Numbered from the stretch's first letter, positions 7,496-17,373 are shown. The stretch: 64,000 nt of DNA from a candidate division KSB1 bacterium (GCA_024655945.1 JANLFK010000013.1:62001-126000), one strand, 5' to 3'. The notes: generated from the sequence alone by a model not told the origin. Made by a program: numbers and translations.

Positions 7496-10400
7496 CTACC
7501 TCACCACCGCGATTCTCACAAACTCGACCTGGCGGGTGTTGCCTTTGACCGCCTCAAATCGGCCAAGATAGACCCCTGCCTGCACCTGGTCGAGCCGCCA
7601 TTCCACCTCGTTGTCGCCCGTGGAGTGGACGGTGCCGCGTAGCTCCGCGACCAGTTCGCCGAGGAGGTCGTACACTCTGATTCCCACCAGCTCCACAGGT
7701 TCGACCAACTGGTAGCGCAAGAAGACCCTGTCCCCCGCACTGGGGTTTGGATAGCAGTAGACCGACTTGTCCACGAACAGGCGCCCTCGTTTCTTCTTCG
7801 GCACCGTGGGCAGCACCAGCCTGCCATGGTGGCTGGCGTTGCCGCGATATTGAGGCCAAGGGACGGAGCTCGCCTCCGTTCTGCCGTCGGTCCGCCAGGC
7901 GTAGAGATAGCCGTCGCTGCTCATGGCCAGAAGCTCCAACCTGCCGTCACCGTCAAGATCGTGGAGAGCGGGGGCTACCGTCACCTTTTCCCCTACGGAG
8001 AAAACCAACTCCGGAGAAGTTTTCCCACGCTGCGCGAACGCTGCGACGCCTTTGTCGGGCATATAGGCGACGAATTCAAGAGCTCCGTCTCCGTCCACAT
8101 CGCCGATGACGGCAGGCGATGGCAGCAGCTCTGGTGGGCTGCCAGGCGACAGGGGAGCGCTCAGGTCGTTCGCCACCAGCGCGCTGGGCTCGTAGCCATA
8201 CAGGCCCGTGGTGGTTGCCAGCACCACCTCCGGCGTCCCATCGCCGTCCAGGTCGCCTGCAGCCGCTCCCGAAAGCGCCGGCCCGCGACTTGGCCCAGGC
8301 CCGCTGACGAGCGCGCCGTCCTCCAACCGGAGCAAGAAGAGCGTTCCGTACGCCTGGACCACTATCACCTCCTGCAGCCCATCGCCGTCCGTGTCCGCAA
8401 GGATAGGTTCGCTCCACCTGGCCGATCCTCGAGGGCTTTGGCGCCACACAGTCTCGCCGGCGCCGCTCACCAGCGCCACACCCCCGCCCGCTGAGGTCGC
8501 CACCACCTGCTGGCCCGTCCAGGCTAAACCGGTCACCGGCTCGGAGAAGAGGGGTAGTGACCATTCAGTAGCGAGCCCGCCATTCTGCCACGAAAACGCC
8601 TGAAGTACTCCGCTGACAGTGCCGATGTAGGCACACGGTTTCCCACCCGAAACGAGCATCAACTCGGAGGTGGGTGTGGAGCTCATGCGAATTGCTGAAG
8701 CAAGGTCTGCCCTGCCGTCGTGGTCGCCGTCGACCACATGCCAGGCAACCGCTTCCCCGGAGGCAAATGCCGCGAGCACTTCGACTCTGCCGTCGCCGTC
8801 GACGTCGCCCAAGGCCGGCGCACCGGCCATCTGCTGGGGCCACTCCGCGAACAAGGCCACCTCTTGGCAAAGCGTGTCACCACTCAGCGTGACGGAACAT
8901 TTCTTCGCGTCGTTGACGATGACCCTACTGCCATCGCCGTACCAGGCAAAGAGCTGCCCGTCGTGGGTAGCCGCGACGATGAGCGTTGTGTCACTTTCTG
9001 GCCGCAATGGTGCCACGGCCAGTCCCGCGCTGCCCTGCTCAGCTCCGAAATAGCGTGGGAAGCCAGGGACCAACGCCTCGTGGCGCACGGCAAAAGTCAT
9101 TACCGAATCGAGGTCCGAGAAAGACGAGAGCACGATCCTGGTATCGGCCCCGCTGTAAGCCCTGCTGTTAGGCATCGTTGACGGCCCGAAGATGACCTCG
9201 GCCGAGGAATTGGCCTTCTTGTGCGACTCGTTGCCGCTCCACCACGGGTCCCAGTGGTCTCCTGCGTCATAGCCGTAGGTGGGGAACCCAAAGTAGTAGC
9301 CGATGTCTTGCGCGGCATCGCACTCCTCCAAGTCCACGCCGCGATGTTCGGCATCTACGTTGACGCGGTTTTCGGCGTAGCCTGCCTCTATGACACGCTC
9401 GTCAATGTGCCAGATGAGGATCCCCGAACCGGGGAGGCCAAAGTCGTATTCATCGACTTGTACGATGGTGCCTGACCAGCCTGTCGGCAGCAGACGTCCG
9501 TCCTCGAGGATCTCCACCCGCCTGCCCAGCGCGTCCCTGCACACCACGCGCCCGTCTCTGTTGACGTCCCGCTGCCGATTCTCCACCAGAAAGTACTCCT
9601 TCGCATCGATGGGGACCTTGTAGATGCGGGGGGCGCTTTTGGCCAATGCTGCGGCCAAAGGGAGGCTGCTCTGGTAGCCGCAAACTTCCACCGGCTCTTC
9701 CCAGCCGAGGAAGACCTTTGACCAGGCACATGGCTGGGCGGGCACAAGCCCTTGCAGGTTCATGGACCCTTGATCCATAAGCCCCCAACGGCCGATGCCC
9801 GGCCGGTTCTTGTCCGTGTCGTTCAGGCTGGGCAGTCCTAACTGCGCCCCGAAGAGCATGGCCATGGGGCCCAACAGCCCAATCTCGTAACCTTCCTGGC
9901 TTTCCGTCTCAGGCAGGATGATCCCCTCTTGCACAACTGCGCGCCCTTGGTTGACAGGGATGCCACGGTAGTGAGGATCGCCCCCGCCCAACGCAGCACG
10001 GAGCGTGCTCAGATTCACAAAGGCCGACTGGATGTCGTAAGGGGTCGGGTCGAGGTCCAGTTCAAAGTCTGCGCCAACCCCGGCATGAAAAACCATGAGG
10101 CAATCAAGTTGGGAAAAGTCGATTTCACCCGCACTATCGGCAGCCTGCACCGCATCGGCCAGCAGGTGTGCCCAACCGTTCTCCTTAGCGGCTGCATCCC
10201 CCGAGCCGCTATAGTACTTCATCTCCCGCGGCAGTTGGTAGCTCTCCTCCTCCCCCTGTGGCCAGATCTCCCAACTGAGGGTCAACATCCTGTTGGACAC
10301 GTTGCGGTAGTAGTGCGCCAGTGCTCGCAGCTGGTTCTCAAAGTAAGTGCGATTGTGGGGAGGCGGGTCAATGGCAACCCCAGTTGCTGTGCGCAGGTCA

Positions 10401-10657
10401 AACGTGCCGTCGCCAGTGGTGGTGGCCAGCTCGTCGCGTTGAAACTGGACGCGGAGTGCCAGAATGCGGAGGTGACGAGGCCCTCGTTGCCCACTCTTGA
10501 GGCCCAGAAGGTCCTGTTCCGGAGCGCCGGTAACCACCATCTGCGGCCGTAATGGAGGAGTAGCTGCCACAAGCGTCCCCGCCAGCAGGCCCAAATGGAC
10601 TGCCTGGGCAAGGAGGAAGACGTTGGAGAAGGGAGGTTTCCGGTACCTCATGCGCAT
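7496..10657 (-). CDS. M6-like exported protein with degenerate zinc site, VCBS/FG-GAP repeats and sorting domain
   Basis: 1053 residues from an ATG at 10657 (AGGAG 12 bases upstream). Starts further upstream are ruled out because a terminator covers that DNA. A signal-like hydrophobic segment leads into a domain resembling immune-inhibitor-A (M6) proteases, including GIGRWGLMDQGSMN and AWSKVFLGW. Where M6 enzymes have HEFGH, this protein reads MLFGA (residues 267-271, bases 9845-9859), so both zinc His and the catalytic Glu are gone. The middle carries FG-GAP/VCBS blades (GDVDGDGRVEVLA, DTDGDGLQEVIV, GDLDGDGTPEVVLA). The last ~85 residues (CYPNPSAGDRVFLRY onward) form a FlgD/T9SS-like C-terminal domain. 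Probably a secreted binding protein. First gene of the envelope operon. Confidence 0.85.
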   Translation of the reverse strand: MRMRYRKPPFSNVFLLAQAVHLGLLAGTLVAATPPLRPQMVVTGAPEQDLLGLKSGQRGPRHLRILALRVQFQRDELATTTGDGTFDLRTATGVAIDPPPHNRTYFENQLRALAHYYRNVSNRMLTLSWEIWPQGEEESYQLPREMKYYSGSGDAAAKENGWAHLLADAVQAADSAGEIDFSQLDCLMVFHAGVGADFELDLDPTPYDIQSAFVNLSTLRAALGGGDPHYRGIPVNQGRAVVQEGIILPETESQEGYEIGLLGPMAMLFGAQLGLPSLNDTDKNRPGIGRWGLMDQGSMNLQGLVPAQPCAWSKVFLGWEEPVEVCGYQSSLPLAAALAKSAPRIYKVPIDAKEYFLVENRQRDVNRDGRVVCRDALGRRVEILEDGRLLPTGWSGTIVQVDEYDFGLPGSGILIWHIDERVIEAGYAENRVNVDAEHRGVDLEECDAAQDIGYYFGFPTYGYDAGDHWDPWWSGNESHKKANSSAEVIFGPSTMPNSRAYSGADTRIVLSSFSDLDSVMTFAVRHEALVPGFPRYFGAEQGSAGLAVAPLRPESDTTLIVAATHDGQLFAWYGDGSRVIVNDAKKCSVTLSGDTLCQEVALFAEWPQQMAGAPALGDVDGDGRVEVLAAFASGEAVAWHVVDGDHDGRADLASAIRMSSTPTSELMLVSGGKPCAYIGTVSGVLQAFSWQNGGLATEWSLPLFSEPVTGLAWTGQQVVATSAGGGVALVSGAGETVWRQSPRGSARWSEPILADTDGDGLQEVIVVQAYGTLFLLRLEDGALVSGPGPSRGPALSGAAAGDLDGDGTPEVVLATTTGLYGYEPSALVANDLSAPLSPGSPPELLPSPAVIGDVDGDGALEFVAYMPDKGVAAFAQRGKTSPELVFSVGEKVTVAPALHDLDGDGRLELLAMSSDGYLYAWRTDGRTEASSVPWPQYRGNASHHGRLVLPTVPKKKRGRLFVDKSVYCYPNPSAGDRVFLRYQLVEPVELVGIRVYDLLGELVAELRGTVHSTGDNEVEWRLDQVQAGVYLGRFEAVKGNTRQVEFVRIAVVR

Positions 10658-10730
10658 GCTGGTCACGCACTCCTGTTCCGGGCGCTCGTCAGTGTGCTCT
10701 GCGTTGGCCCGGCGTGTTAGCAGTTGATTC

Positions 10731-10782
10731 AAAAAAGGCAAGCACCGAGCCGGGCCCCCGTAGCCCGCCTCCTGTGCTTGCC
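10731..10782 (-). terminator. Rho-independent terminator after the PorV-like gene
   Basis: A perfect 9-bp inverted repeat GGCAAGCAC (10737-10745) / GTGCTTGCC (10774-10782) is followed on the minus strand by six T (A-tract 10731-10736). It lies 35 bases after the stop of the PorV-like gene, separates it from the M6-like gene and excludes start codons for the latter upstream of about 10730. Confidence 0.85.
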
Positions 10783-10816
10783 CATCTTGTTGCTGCTCAA
10801 CGCTGAACGCGAGAGG

Positions 10817-11875
10817 CTAAAAGCCGATCGTCAGCGAGAAGCGCATGGTTCCCGCCAGGGGGTGGCCCTCTGCCGCCGCCACATAGCCGAAGTCAAAGCG
10901 GTAGAGCGAATACTGAATCCCTGCGCCAAAGCTGGGGAATTTCACCTTGCCGATCTCATCGTAGTGGTATCCGGCTCGCAGGGCGATCAGGTTTGCGTAC
11001 CAATACTCCACACCCGCGCCGAGGATCCACTCCTTCAGCTCTTCGCTGAAGGAGTCGTCGGTCCATGAAGTGAAAATCGCCTTGTAGAAGGGGTCAGATG
11101 TCCCGTCTTTGTAGCGGCGAACGAGTTCCTTGTCGCCTTGCACCGCTAAAGTCAGCTTGTTGTATTCGGTGTCCACCAGCCGGTAGGAAGCGCCCAGCGA
11201 CAGGTTCGTAGGCAAGGGGTCAGCCTGGTCGGCATCCACATAGGTAATCTTCGGTCCCATGTTGGAGAGATTTGCACCCAACGCCAACCCGCGCAGCCAG
11301 GGGGCTTTGTACAGGGCGGACAGGTCCATGGAGAAGGCCGTGGCCTTGCCTGGGTCCTTCGCCGCGCCAATGGGCACATCGGCCAGCGAGGAGCGGATGT
11401 AGCGCATGCTCAACCCTAAGCCAAGGTTGTCGTTCAATTTGGTTGCATAGTGGGCCGACACGGCGAACTCGTAGCTGGTGAAGCGCCCCAACTCCTCAGG
11501 GCCTTCCTCACCCGTCCAGATCTGTTCGCCATAGTTGATGTAGGTGACGTTGAAGCCAAATGTCCCCAAGCCCTCGATGGGCAATCTGAACGCACCGAAC
11601 TCGTAGAACAGGTCGTCTGCCAGTTGGGGAAGCCATTTGGCATGCATCAGGGTGATCTCCCGCCCCTTCTGGAACGCCAAGCCTGCGGGGTTCCAGTACA
11701 CCGCCGTTGCGTCATCCGCCACTGCGCAGAACGATTCGCCCATGCCTGCTGCCCGCGCGCCTGGGGCGATGCGCAGGAACAGCACCGCCGATTTGCTCAC
11801 CCCCCCCGCTAAGGCTTGGCCGGCGATCCCCGCCATCGCCAGCAGCATGACCAGCGCCACGATTGTCTTCTTCAT
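10817..11875 (-). CDS. PorV/PorQ-family outer-membrane beta-barrel protein
   Basis: 352 residues with a clear Sec signal (MKKTIVALVMLLAMAGIAGQALA) and GGAGG 8 bases before the ATG. The N-terminal block FLRIAPGARAAGMGESFCAV followed by DDATAVYWNPAGLA is the hallmark of the PorV/PorQ (UPF0164-like) family. The rest is barrel-like with alternating strands ending in the aromatic residue of TMRFSLTIGF. In type IX secretion systems PorV shuttles cargo from translocon to surface attachment. Whether this protein does so is unproven, but the neighbouring exported protein has a sorting-type C-terminus. Transcribed from promoter 12184-12212 through the structured RNA, or from an unseen closer promoter. 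Confidence 0.88.
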   Translation of the reverse strand: MKKTIVALVMLLAMAGIAGQALAGGVSKSAVLFLRIAPGARAAGMGESFCAVADDATAVYWNPAGLAFQKGREITLMHAKWLPQLADDLFYEFGAFRLPIEGLGTFGFNVTYINYGEQIWTGEEGPEELGRFTSYEFAVSAHYATKLNDNLGLGLSMRYIRSSLADVPIGAAKDPGKATAFSMDLSALYKAPWLRGLALGANLSNMGPKITYVDADQADPLPTNLSLGASYRLVDTEYNKLTLAVQGDKELVRRYKDGTSDPFYKAIFTSWTDDSFSEELKEWILGAGVEYWYANLIALRAGYHYDEIGKVKFPSFGAGIQYSLYRFDFGYVAAAEGHPLAGTMRFSLTIGF

Positions 11876-12029
11876 CGCTCAGACCTCCGCAAACACCATG
11901 ACCGTCCCGACCACCACCCGCGCAACCCGATCACACCTTGCAGCTTGACTGCCGCTCCAAAACGAAAACGCCGAACGAGCAGGATGATCTGCACCTGAGC
12001 AGTCACCACCTCATGACATTCGGCGCACG

Positions 12030-12176
12030 AAAAAAAGAGAGTTCGCTACCGGTCAGAGGACCTGTACTTCACGCCCCTGCGACTGCCAAATGCAGGAGCA
12101 GTCAGCTTCGGACGAGTGCAATTGCCAGGTACAGACCTTGTAGCAAACTCTCTCTGGGCGTACTCCTCTAATTTTG
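12030..12176 (-). ncRNA. Candidate structured RNA (small RNA or 5' leader attenuator)
   Basis: A promoter (12184-12212) predicts a start near 12176 on the minus strand. About 22 bases later the RNA enters a 14-bp closing helix: 12140-12153 pairs with 12036-12049 (one G-U), followed by seven U (12030-12036), as in a terminator. Inside the ~90-base loop are CUGUAC/GUACAG, GACUGC/GCAGUC and a CCUGC/GCAGG pairing that would make an H-type pseudoknot with the latter, plus GGUC-CUCU-GACC. I recognise no known RNA family. It could be an independent small RNA or a conditional terminator in the leader of the PorV-like gene 154 bases downstream. Confidence 0.5.
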
Positions 12177-12183
12177 CGAGACA

Positions 12184-12212
12184 AATTTACAAATTTCCGA
12201 GCAAATAGTCAA
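12184..12212 (-). promoter_or_regulatory. Sigma-70-type promoter after gcvPA
   Basis: The minus strand has TTGACT (12207-12212), 17 bases, then TAAATT (12184-12189), just after the gcvPA stop. It should drive the structured RNA and possibly the PorV-like gene. Confidence 0.7.
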
Positions 12213-12252
12213 GCTCTTTCTCGCTCAAGCCGAGAACTGCCCGCCATCGGGC

Positions 12253-13596
12253 TTAGGCGGCCAGTTGACGTAGGGCGCTCACGAACCTGTCCATCTCTGC
12301 CTTTGTCCGTTTCTCCGTGACAGCAATCAATAGGCAATGTGCCATCGCCTGCTCGAAGCGACCCAGCGGCACGCCCGCCAGAATACCCTGGGCAAGGAGC
12401 TTATCGACTACTTGGTCAGCCGGGAGCGGCGCCTCGATCACGAATTCCTTGAAAAACGCCCGCGCAAATCTCAAACGGAAGCCAGGAATCTTCGCTATCT
12501 CCTCGGCCAAGTAGTGGCTCTTCTGCAGACAGAGCTCTGCCACAGTGGGCAAGCCCTGCTTGCCCATCAAGGCAAGGTAGACCGTGGCAGCTAAGGCGAC
12601 GAGGGCCTGATTAGTACAGATATTGGAAGTGGCCTTCTCGCGGCGAATGTGCTGTTCGCGCGTCTGGTAGGTGAGCACGTAACCGATCCGGCCTTCGCTG
12701 TCCACCGTCTGCCCGGCGATGCGGCCAGGCATGCGACGGACGAGCTCCTGCTTCGTCGCGAAAATGCCGAGGTAGGGGCCGCCAAAGCTCAGTGGCGTCC
12801 CTAATGCCTGTCCTTCTCCGGTGGCAATGTCTGCCCCGTAGCTGTCCGGCGGCTGGAGAAGACCAAGGGAGATGGGGTCATTAGAGGTGATGAAAAGCGC
12901 CCCCGCCTGGTGCGTAACCGCGCCCAGCTCCTCGACCTCTTCGAGGCATCCGTAGAAATTGGGGTGTTGCACGACCACGGCGGCAGTCTTCTCGCTGATG
13001 AGCCCTTTGAGGTTGTCGACCTCTGTGGCACCATCGTCAAGGTCCACCAGATGAACTTCAATCCCCTGGCCGTGACAGTAAGTGCGGATGGTCTGGAGGT
13101 AGAAGGGGTTGACCGCCCGCGATACCAGAATCTCGGGCCGTTGGGTGTGGTTAAACGCCAGCAGTGCTGCCTCGGCCAGTGCAGAGGCGCCGTCGTACAT
13201 CGAGGCATTGGAGGCGTCCATGCCCGTGAGCGCGCAAATCATGCTCTGATACTCGTAAATCGCCTGCAGCGTCCCCTGGCTCACCTCCGGCTGATACGGT
13301 GTGTAGGCCGTGTAGAATTCCGGGCGCGACGTGATATGTCCTACCGCCGCGGGGACAAAGTGGTCGTAGGCTCCGCCGCCCAGAAAGCAAATGGCCTCAT
13401 TCACCGTGGTGTTCTGCTGCGCCATCTCCGCCAGCAGACGAGTGACTTCGTACTCGGACAGGGGCGCCGGCAGGTTGAGAGGTTCTTTCAAGCGCAGCTG
13501 TTCCGGGATAGGGGTCAGCAACTCCTCGAACTTGGTGACCCCTATTGCTTTGAGCATCTCGGCACGCTCGTCATCTGTGCAAGGCAGGTAGGGCAT
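12253..13596 (-). CDS. gcvPA: Glycine dehydrogenase (decarboxylating) subunit 1
   Basis: 447 residues, the usual length of the alpha subunit of two-subunit P-proteins of the glycine cleavage system. With GcvPB it decarboxylates glycine and transfers the aminomethyl group to lipoyl-GcvH. Family features include CFLGGGAYDHFVPAAV, EVSQGTLQAIYEYQSMI and SFGGPYLGIFA. The PLP lysine resides in GcvPB, so the protein is not active alone. The ATG at 13596 is preferred over GTG at 13602 because AAGGAG sits 5 bases upstream of it. It follows gcvH, but no gcvPB or gcvT is in this window; the gene that would normally follow is missing. A 5-bp hairpin just after the stop lacks a T-run. Confidence 0.95.
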   Translation of the reverse strand: MPYLPCTDDERAEMLKAIGVTKFEELLTPIPEQLRLKEPLNLPAPLSEYEVTRLLAEMAQQNTTVNEAICFLGGGAYDHFVPAAVGHITSRPEFYTAYTPYQPEVSQGTLQAIYEYQSMICALTGMDASNASMYDGASALAEAALLAFNHTQRPEILVSRAVNPFYLQTIRTYCHGQGIEVHLVDLDDGATEVDNLKGLISEKTAAVVVQHPNFYGCLEEVEELGAVTHQAGALFITSNDPISLGLLQPPDSYGADIATGEGQALGTPLSFGGPYLGIFATKQELVRRMPGRIAGQTVDSEGRIGYVLTYQTREQHIRREKATSNICTNQALVALAATVYLALMGKQGLPTVAELCLQKSHYLAEEIAKIPGFRLRFARAFFKEFVIEAPLPADQVVDKLLAQGILAGVPLGRFEQAMAHCLLIAVTEKRTKAEMDRFVSALRQLAA

Positions 13597-13669
13597 CGCC
13601 ACTCCTTATTGCTCACCGACTATAGCTCACTGGCGCCATCTGCTGAAACACGCGGAGCAAAGCCTCGCG

Positions 13670-14046
13670 CTACGAGATCTGCGCCTGGTATGCCTCGGGG
13701 CTGAGCAGATTTTTCAGCTCGCCTTGGTCGGCAATCTTGATCTTGATCATCCATCCCTCGCCGTAGGGATCGCTGTTGACCACCTCCGGCTTGTCGCTCA
13801 GGGCCTCGTTGACTTCGATCACTTGGCCACTGACGGGAGCATAGAGGTCGCTGACTGCCTTCACCGCCTCGATGGTGCCGAATGGGTCCATCTGTTTGGT
13901 TTGCGTGCCCACGGCCGGCAGTTCCACGAACACCACGTCGCCCAATTCGCCTGCCGCGTACGCGGTAATGCCCACGGTTGCGACGTCGCCATCGACTCGA
14001 AGCCACTCATGGTCTTTGGTGTACAGCAAGTCCTTGGGGACTTCCA

Positions 14047-14047
<1 letters not shown>
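13670..14047 (-). CDS. gcvH: Glycine cleavage system H protein
   Basis: 125 residues, normal for GcvH. It is the lipoyl carrier moving the aminomethyl intermediate between P, T and L proteins. The lipoyl lysine lies in FGTIEAVKAVSDLYAPVSG. The N-terminus MEVPKDLLYTKDHEWLRVDG is typical. The ATG at 14047 shares its A with the accC stop (TGATG), so translation is coupled to biotin carboxylase. The next gene is gcvPA, so H and P-alpha are made together. Confidence 0.96.
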
Positions 14048-15399
<1,352 letters not shown>

Positions 15400-15456
15400 C
15401 GTCTCCGTTCCACCACCGTCAGTGCAGTCCGAGCTACGTAGTCCCGACCGAACTCC

Positions 15457-15963
15457 TTAGAGCTTCTGTACCTGAAACAGAGGCTGCCCATATTCCACAG
15501 GCTGAGCATTCTCCACGAGGATCTTCAGAATTCGGCCAGACACCTCCGATTCGATTTCATTCATCAGCTTCATCGCCTCGATGATGCAGAGCACCTTGCC
15601 TGGGGAGATGATGTCGCCTACCTCCACGTAGGCCTCGGCCTCAGGCGAGGGCCGCCGGTAGAAAGTGCCCACCATGGGGGACTTGATCTCGATGATATCC
15701 TCGGCAGGCGCTGCCACTGGTGGCGCGGGTACCTCCTGGGTCGCCGGGGCCGCCTGTGCCGCAGGGGGCGTTTGTGCCGACACCGGTAGCTGCTCGACCA
15801 CAACTGGCGCTTCTATTCGTGCCTGCGGCGCCGCAGAGGTCGGTCGGTGGTCCAGGATGAATTTCCTTATGCGGACGCTCTTTCCCCAGGAGGAGATCTC
15901 CAGCTCTTCGATGTCACTCTCTTCGACGAGCTTGATCAGCTTGCGCAACTTTGCTTCTTTCAT
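15457..15963 (-). CDS. accB: Acetyl-CoA carboxylase, biotin carboxyl carrier protein
   Basis: 168 residues from ATG 15963 (GGAGG upstream). The N-terminal helical part ([20 protein letters not shown]) is typical of BCCP. An Ala/Pro-rich linker follows (about 65-90), then the C-terminal biotinyl domain with the biotin lysine in [15 protein letters not shown]. It carries carboxybiotin between AccC and the carboxyltransferase. A promoter and a leader hairpin lie directly upstream, so this gene appears to head an accB-accC-gcvH-gcvPA transcription unit inside the longer gene run. Confidence 0.95.
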   Translation of the reverse strand: MKEAKLRKLIKLVEESDIEELEISSWGKSVRIRKFILDHRPTSAAPQARIEAPVVVEQLPVSAQTPPAAQAAPATQEVPAPPVAAPAEDIIEIKSPMVGTFYRRPSPEAEAYVEVGDIISPGKVLCIIEAMKLMNEIESEVSGRILKILVENAQPVEYGQPLFQVQKL

Positions 15964-16002
15964 CTCGCCTCCAAAAGCAACCACGCTTGATACCCCCTGG
16001 AG

Positions 16003-16028
16003 CAAAAGAGGCCGCCGCCGCGGCGGCC
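16003..16028 (-). terminator. Leader hairpin upstream of accB (attenuator-like)
   Basis: GGCCGCC (16010-16016) / GGCGGCC (16022-16028) with a 5-base loop. On the minus strand it is followed by TCTTTTGCT, a modest U-rich tail. It lies inside the roughly 130-base leader between the accB promoter and the accB start, so it could attenuate transcription. Confidence 0.4.
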
Positions 16029-16100
16029 ATTTCTCACCCGCACCCAAACCTCCACCGCAAGACCGCATCCTTACTGTTGGCGGGCGCGATAGCGAGTGGC

Positions 16101-16129
16101 AATTTAACAAAACAAATCAACTTTGTCAA
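16101..16129 (-). promoter_or_regulatory. Sigma-70-type promoter for accB-accC-gcvH-gcvPA
   Basis: The minus strand has TTGACA (16124-16129), 17 bases, TAAATT (16101-16106), a near-perfect consensus. The -35 contains the thrC stop codon. The expected start near 16094 gives a leader of about 130 bases before accB. Confidence 0.75.
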
Positions 16130-17349
16130 TACTTTTTCCGCGGCGGCTGGCGCAGCCTTTGGCGCCCACGGGAGGGGACTGGATTGACCACTTCGAGGTA
16201 CTTGAGGCCAGTTCCCGTGTTGAACAGCACCACCCGCTCCTGCGGCTTGATCCAGCCGGAGGCGACAAGCTTTTTGCACGCCGCCCAGGTGGCAGCCCCT
16301 TCCGGGCAGGCCCACACCCCCTCCACAGCAGCCAACTCGCGCAGGGCGGCGATGATGTTGCTGTCGTCCACGGCAACGGCGGTGCCGCGGCTTTCGCGCA
16401 GCACCCTGAGGATGAGAAAGTCCCCGAGCGCTTGGGGCACGCGCAGACCCAGGGCCACAGTCTCAGCTCCTTGCCACGGATGGGCTTGTTCAGCCCCAGC
16501 TGCGAAGGCTTGCACAATGGGCGCACATCCGGCGGCCTGCACCGCCACCATGCGCGGCAGGTCTCCCTCCAACCAGCCGAGCTGGCGCAACTCCGCGAAG
16601 GCCTTCCACATCCCCACAAGTCCGGTTCCGCCTCCGGTGGGATAAATGACCACCTCCGGCAATTGCCCACCGCCCTGTTCAGCCAGTTCGTACCCCATGG
16701 TCTTCTTGCCTTCCAGGCGATATGGCTCGCGCAGCGTGGAAAAGTCAAACCAGCCCTCCTGCTCTGCGCGCTCACGCAGGGCCTGTGCGCAGTCGGTGAT
16801 CACTCCGTCCACCAAGTGCAGCGTGGCGCCGTAGAGGCTGCATTCGCTTCTGAAGACTGCAGGCACATCGGCAGGCATGAAGATGTGCGCCGTAAGGCCG
16901 GCCTTTGCGGCATAAGCGGCGAAGGCACCGCCCGCGTTGCCCGCCGACGGGATGGCACCGCGCGTGAGGCCCAACTCCTTTGCTTTGGACACGGCCACAG
17001 CCAAACCACGCGCCTTGAACGAGCCGGTGGGGTTTTCACCCTCGTCCTTGAGATAAAGATTGCCAAGCCCTGTTTGCGCCCCCAATCTCTCCAATTTCAG
17101 AAGGGGTGTGTTACCCTCGCCTAAGGTGACCATGTGGCGGGCCTCAGTGACGGGCAACAACGCCCGGTACCGCCACACACCTGTGTCGCTGGGCCGTGCC
17201 CCCTCCCGCCGCAGCCTGGCCCTTGCCTCTTCAAGGTCGTATCTGACCAAGAGAGGGGAACCACACTGGCAAAGGTTGTGCACCTCGCTCGCCGCGTAGG
17301 TCGCCCCACATCGCGCACACTCCAGATGTCGCACGAAGCTTTGTGCCAT
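16126..17349 (-). CDS. thrC: Threonine synthase
   Basis: 407 residues. A PLP enzyme converting O-phosphohomoserine to threonine. It has the N-terminal zinc-ribbon-like block (CARCGATYAASEVHNLCQCG) seen in the archaeal/plant-type subfamily, the PLP lysine in NPTGSFKARG, SAGNAGGAFAAYAAKAG and the phosphate-binding glycine loop in YPTGGGTGLVG. ATG 17349 with AGAGG 8 bases upstream is preferred to GTG 17358. It sits 24 bases after gatB; its stop codon is part of the accB promoter. Confidence 0.92.
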   Translation of the reverse strand: MAQSFVRHLECARCGATYAASEVHNLCQCGSPLLVRYDLEEARARLRREGARPSDTGVWRYRALLPVTEARHMVTLGEGNTPLLKLERLGAQTGLGNLYLKDEGENPTGSFKARGLAVAVSKAKELGLTRGAIPSAGNAGGAFAAYAAKAGLTAHIFMPADVPAVFRSECSLYGATLHLVDGVITDCAQALRERAEQEGWFDFSTLREPYRLEGKKTMGYELAEQGGGQLPEVVIYPTGGGTGLVGMWKAFAELRQLGWLEGDLPRMVAVQAAGCAPIVQAFAAGAEQAHPWQGAETVALGLRVPQALGDFLILRVLRESRGTAVAVDDSNIIAALRELAAVEGVWACPEGAATWAACKKLVASGWIKPQERVVLFNTGTGLKYLEVVNPVPSRGRQRLRQPPRKKY

Positions 17350-17373
17350 TGCCACCACCTCTTTGCCAACAGA

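Noticed and set aside
12028-12153. Possible tRNA or known riboswitch in the gcvPA-PorV gap.
   Set aside because: No T-loop, no CCA end and no glycine, cobalamin, TPP or SAM core motif that I can recognise.
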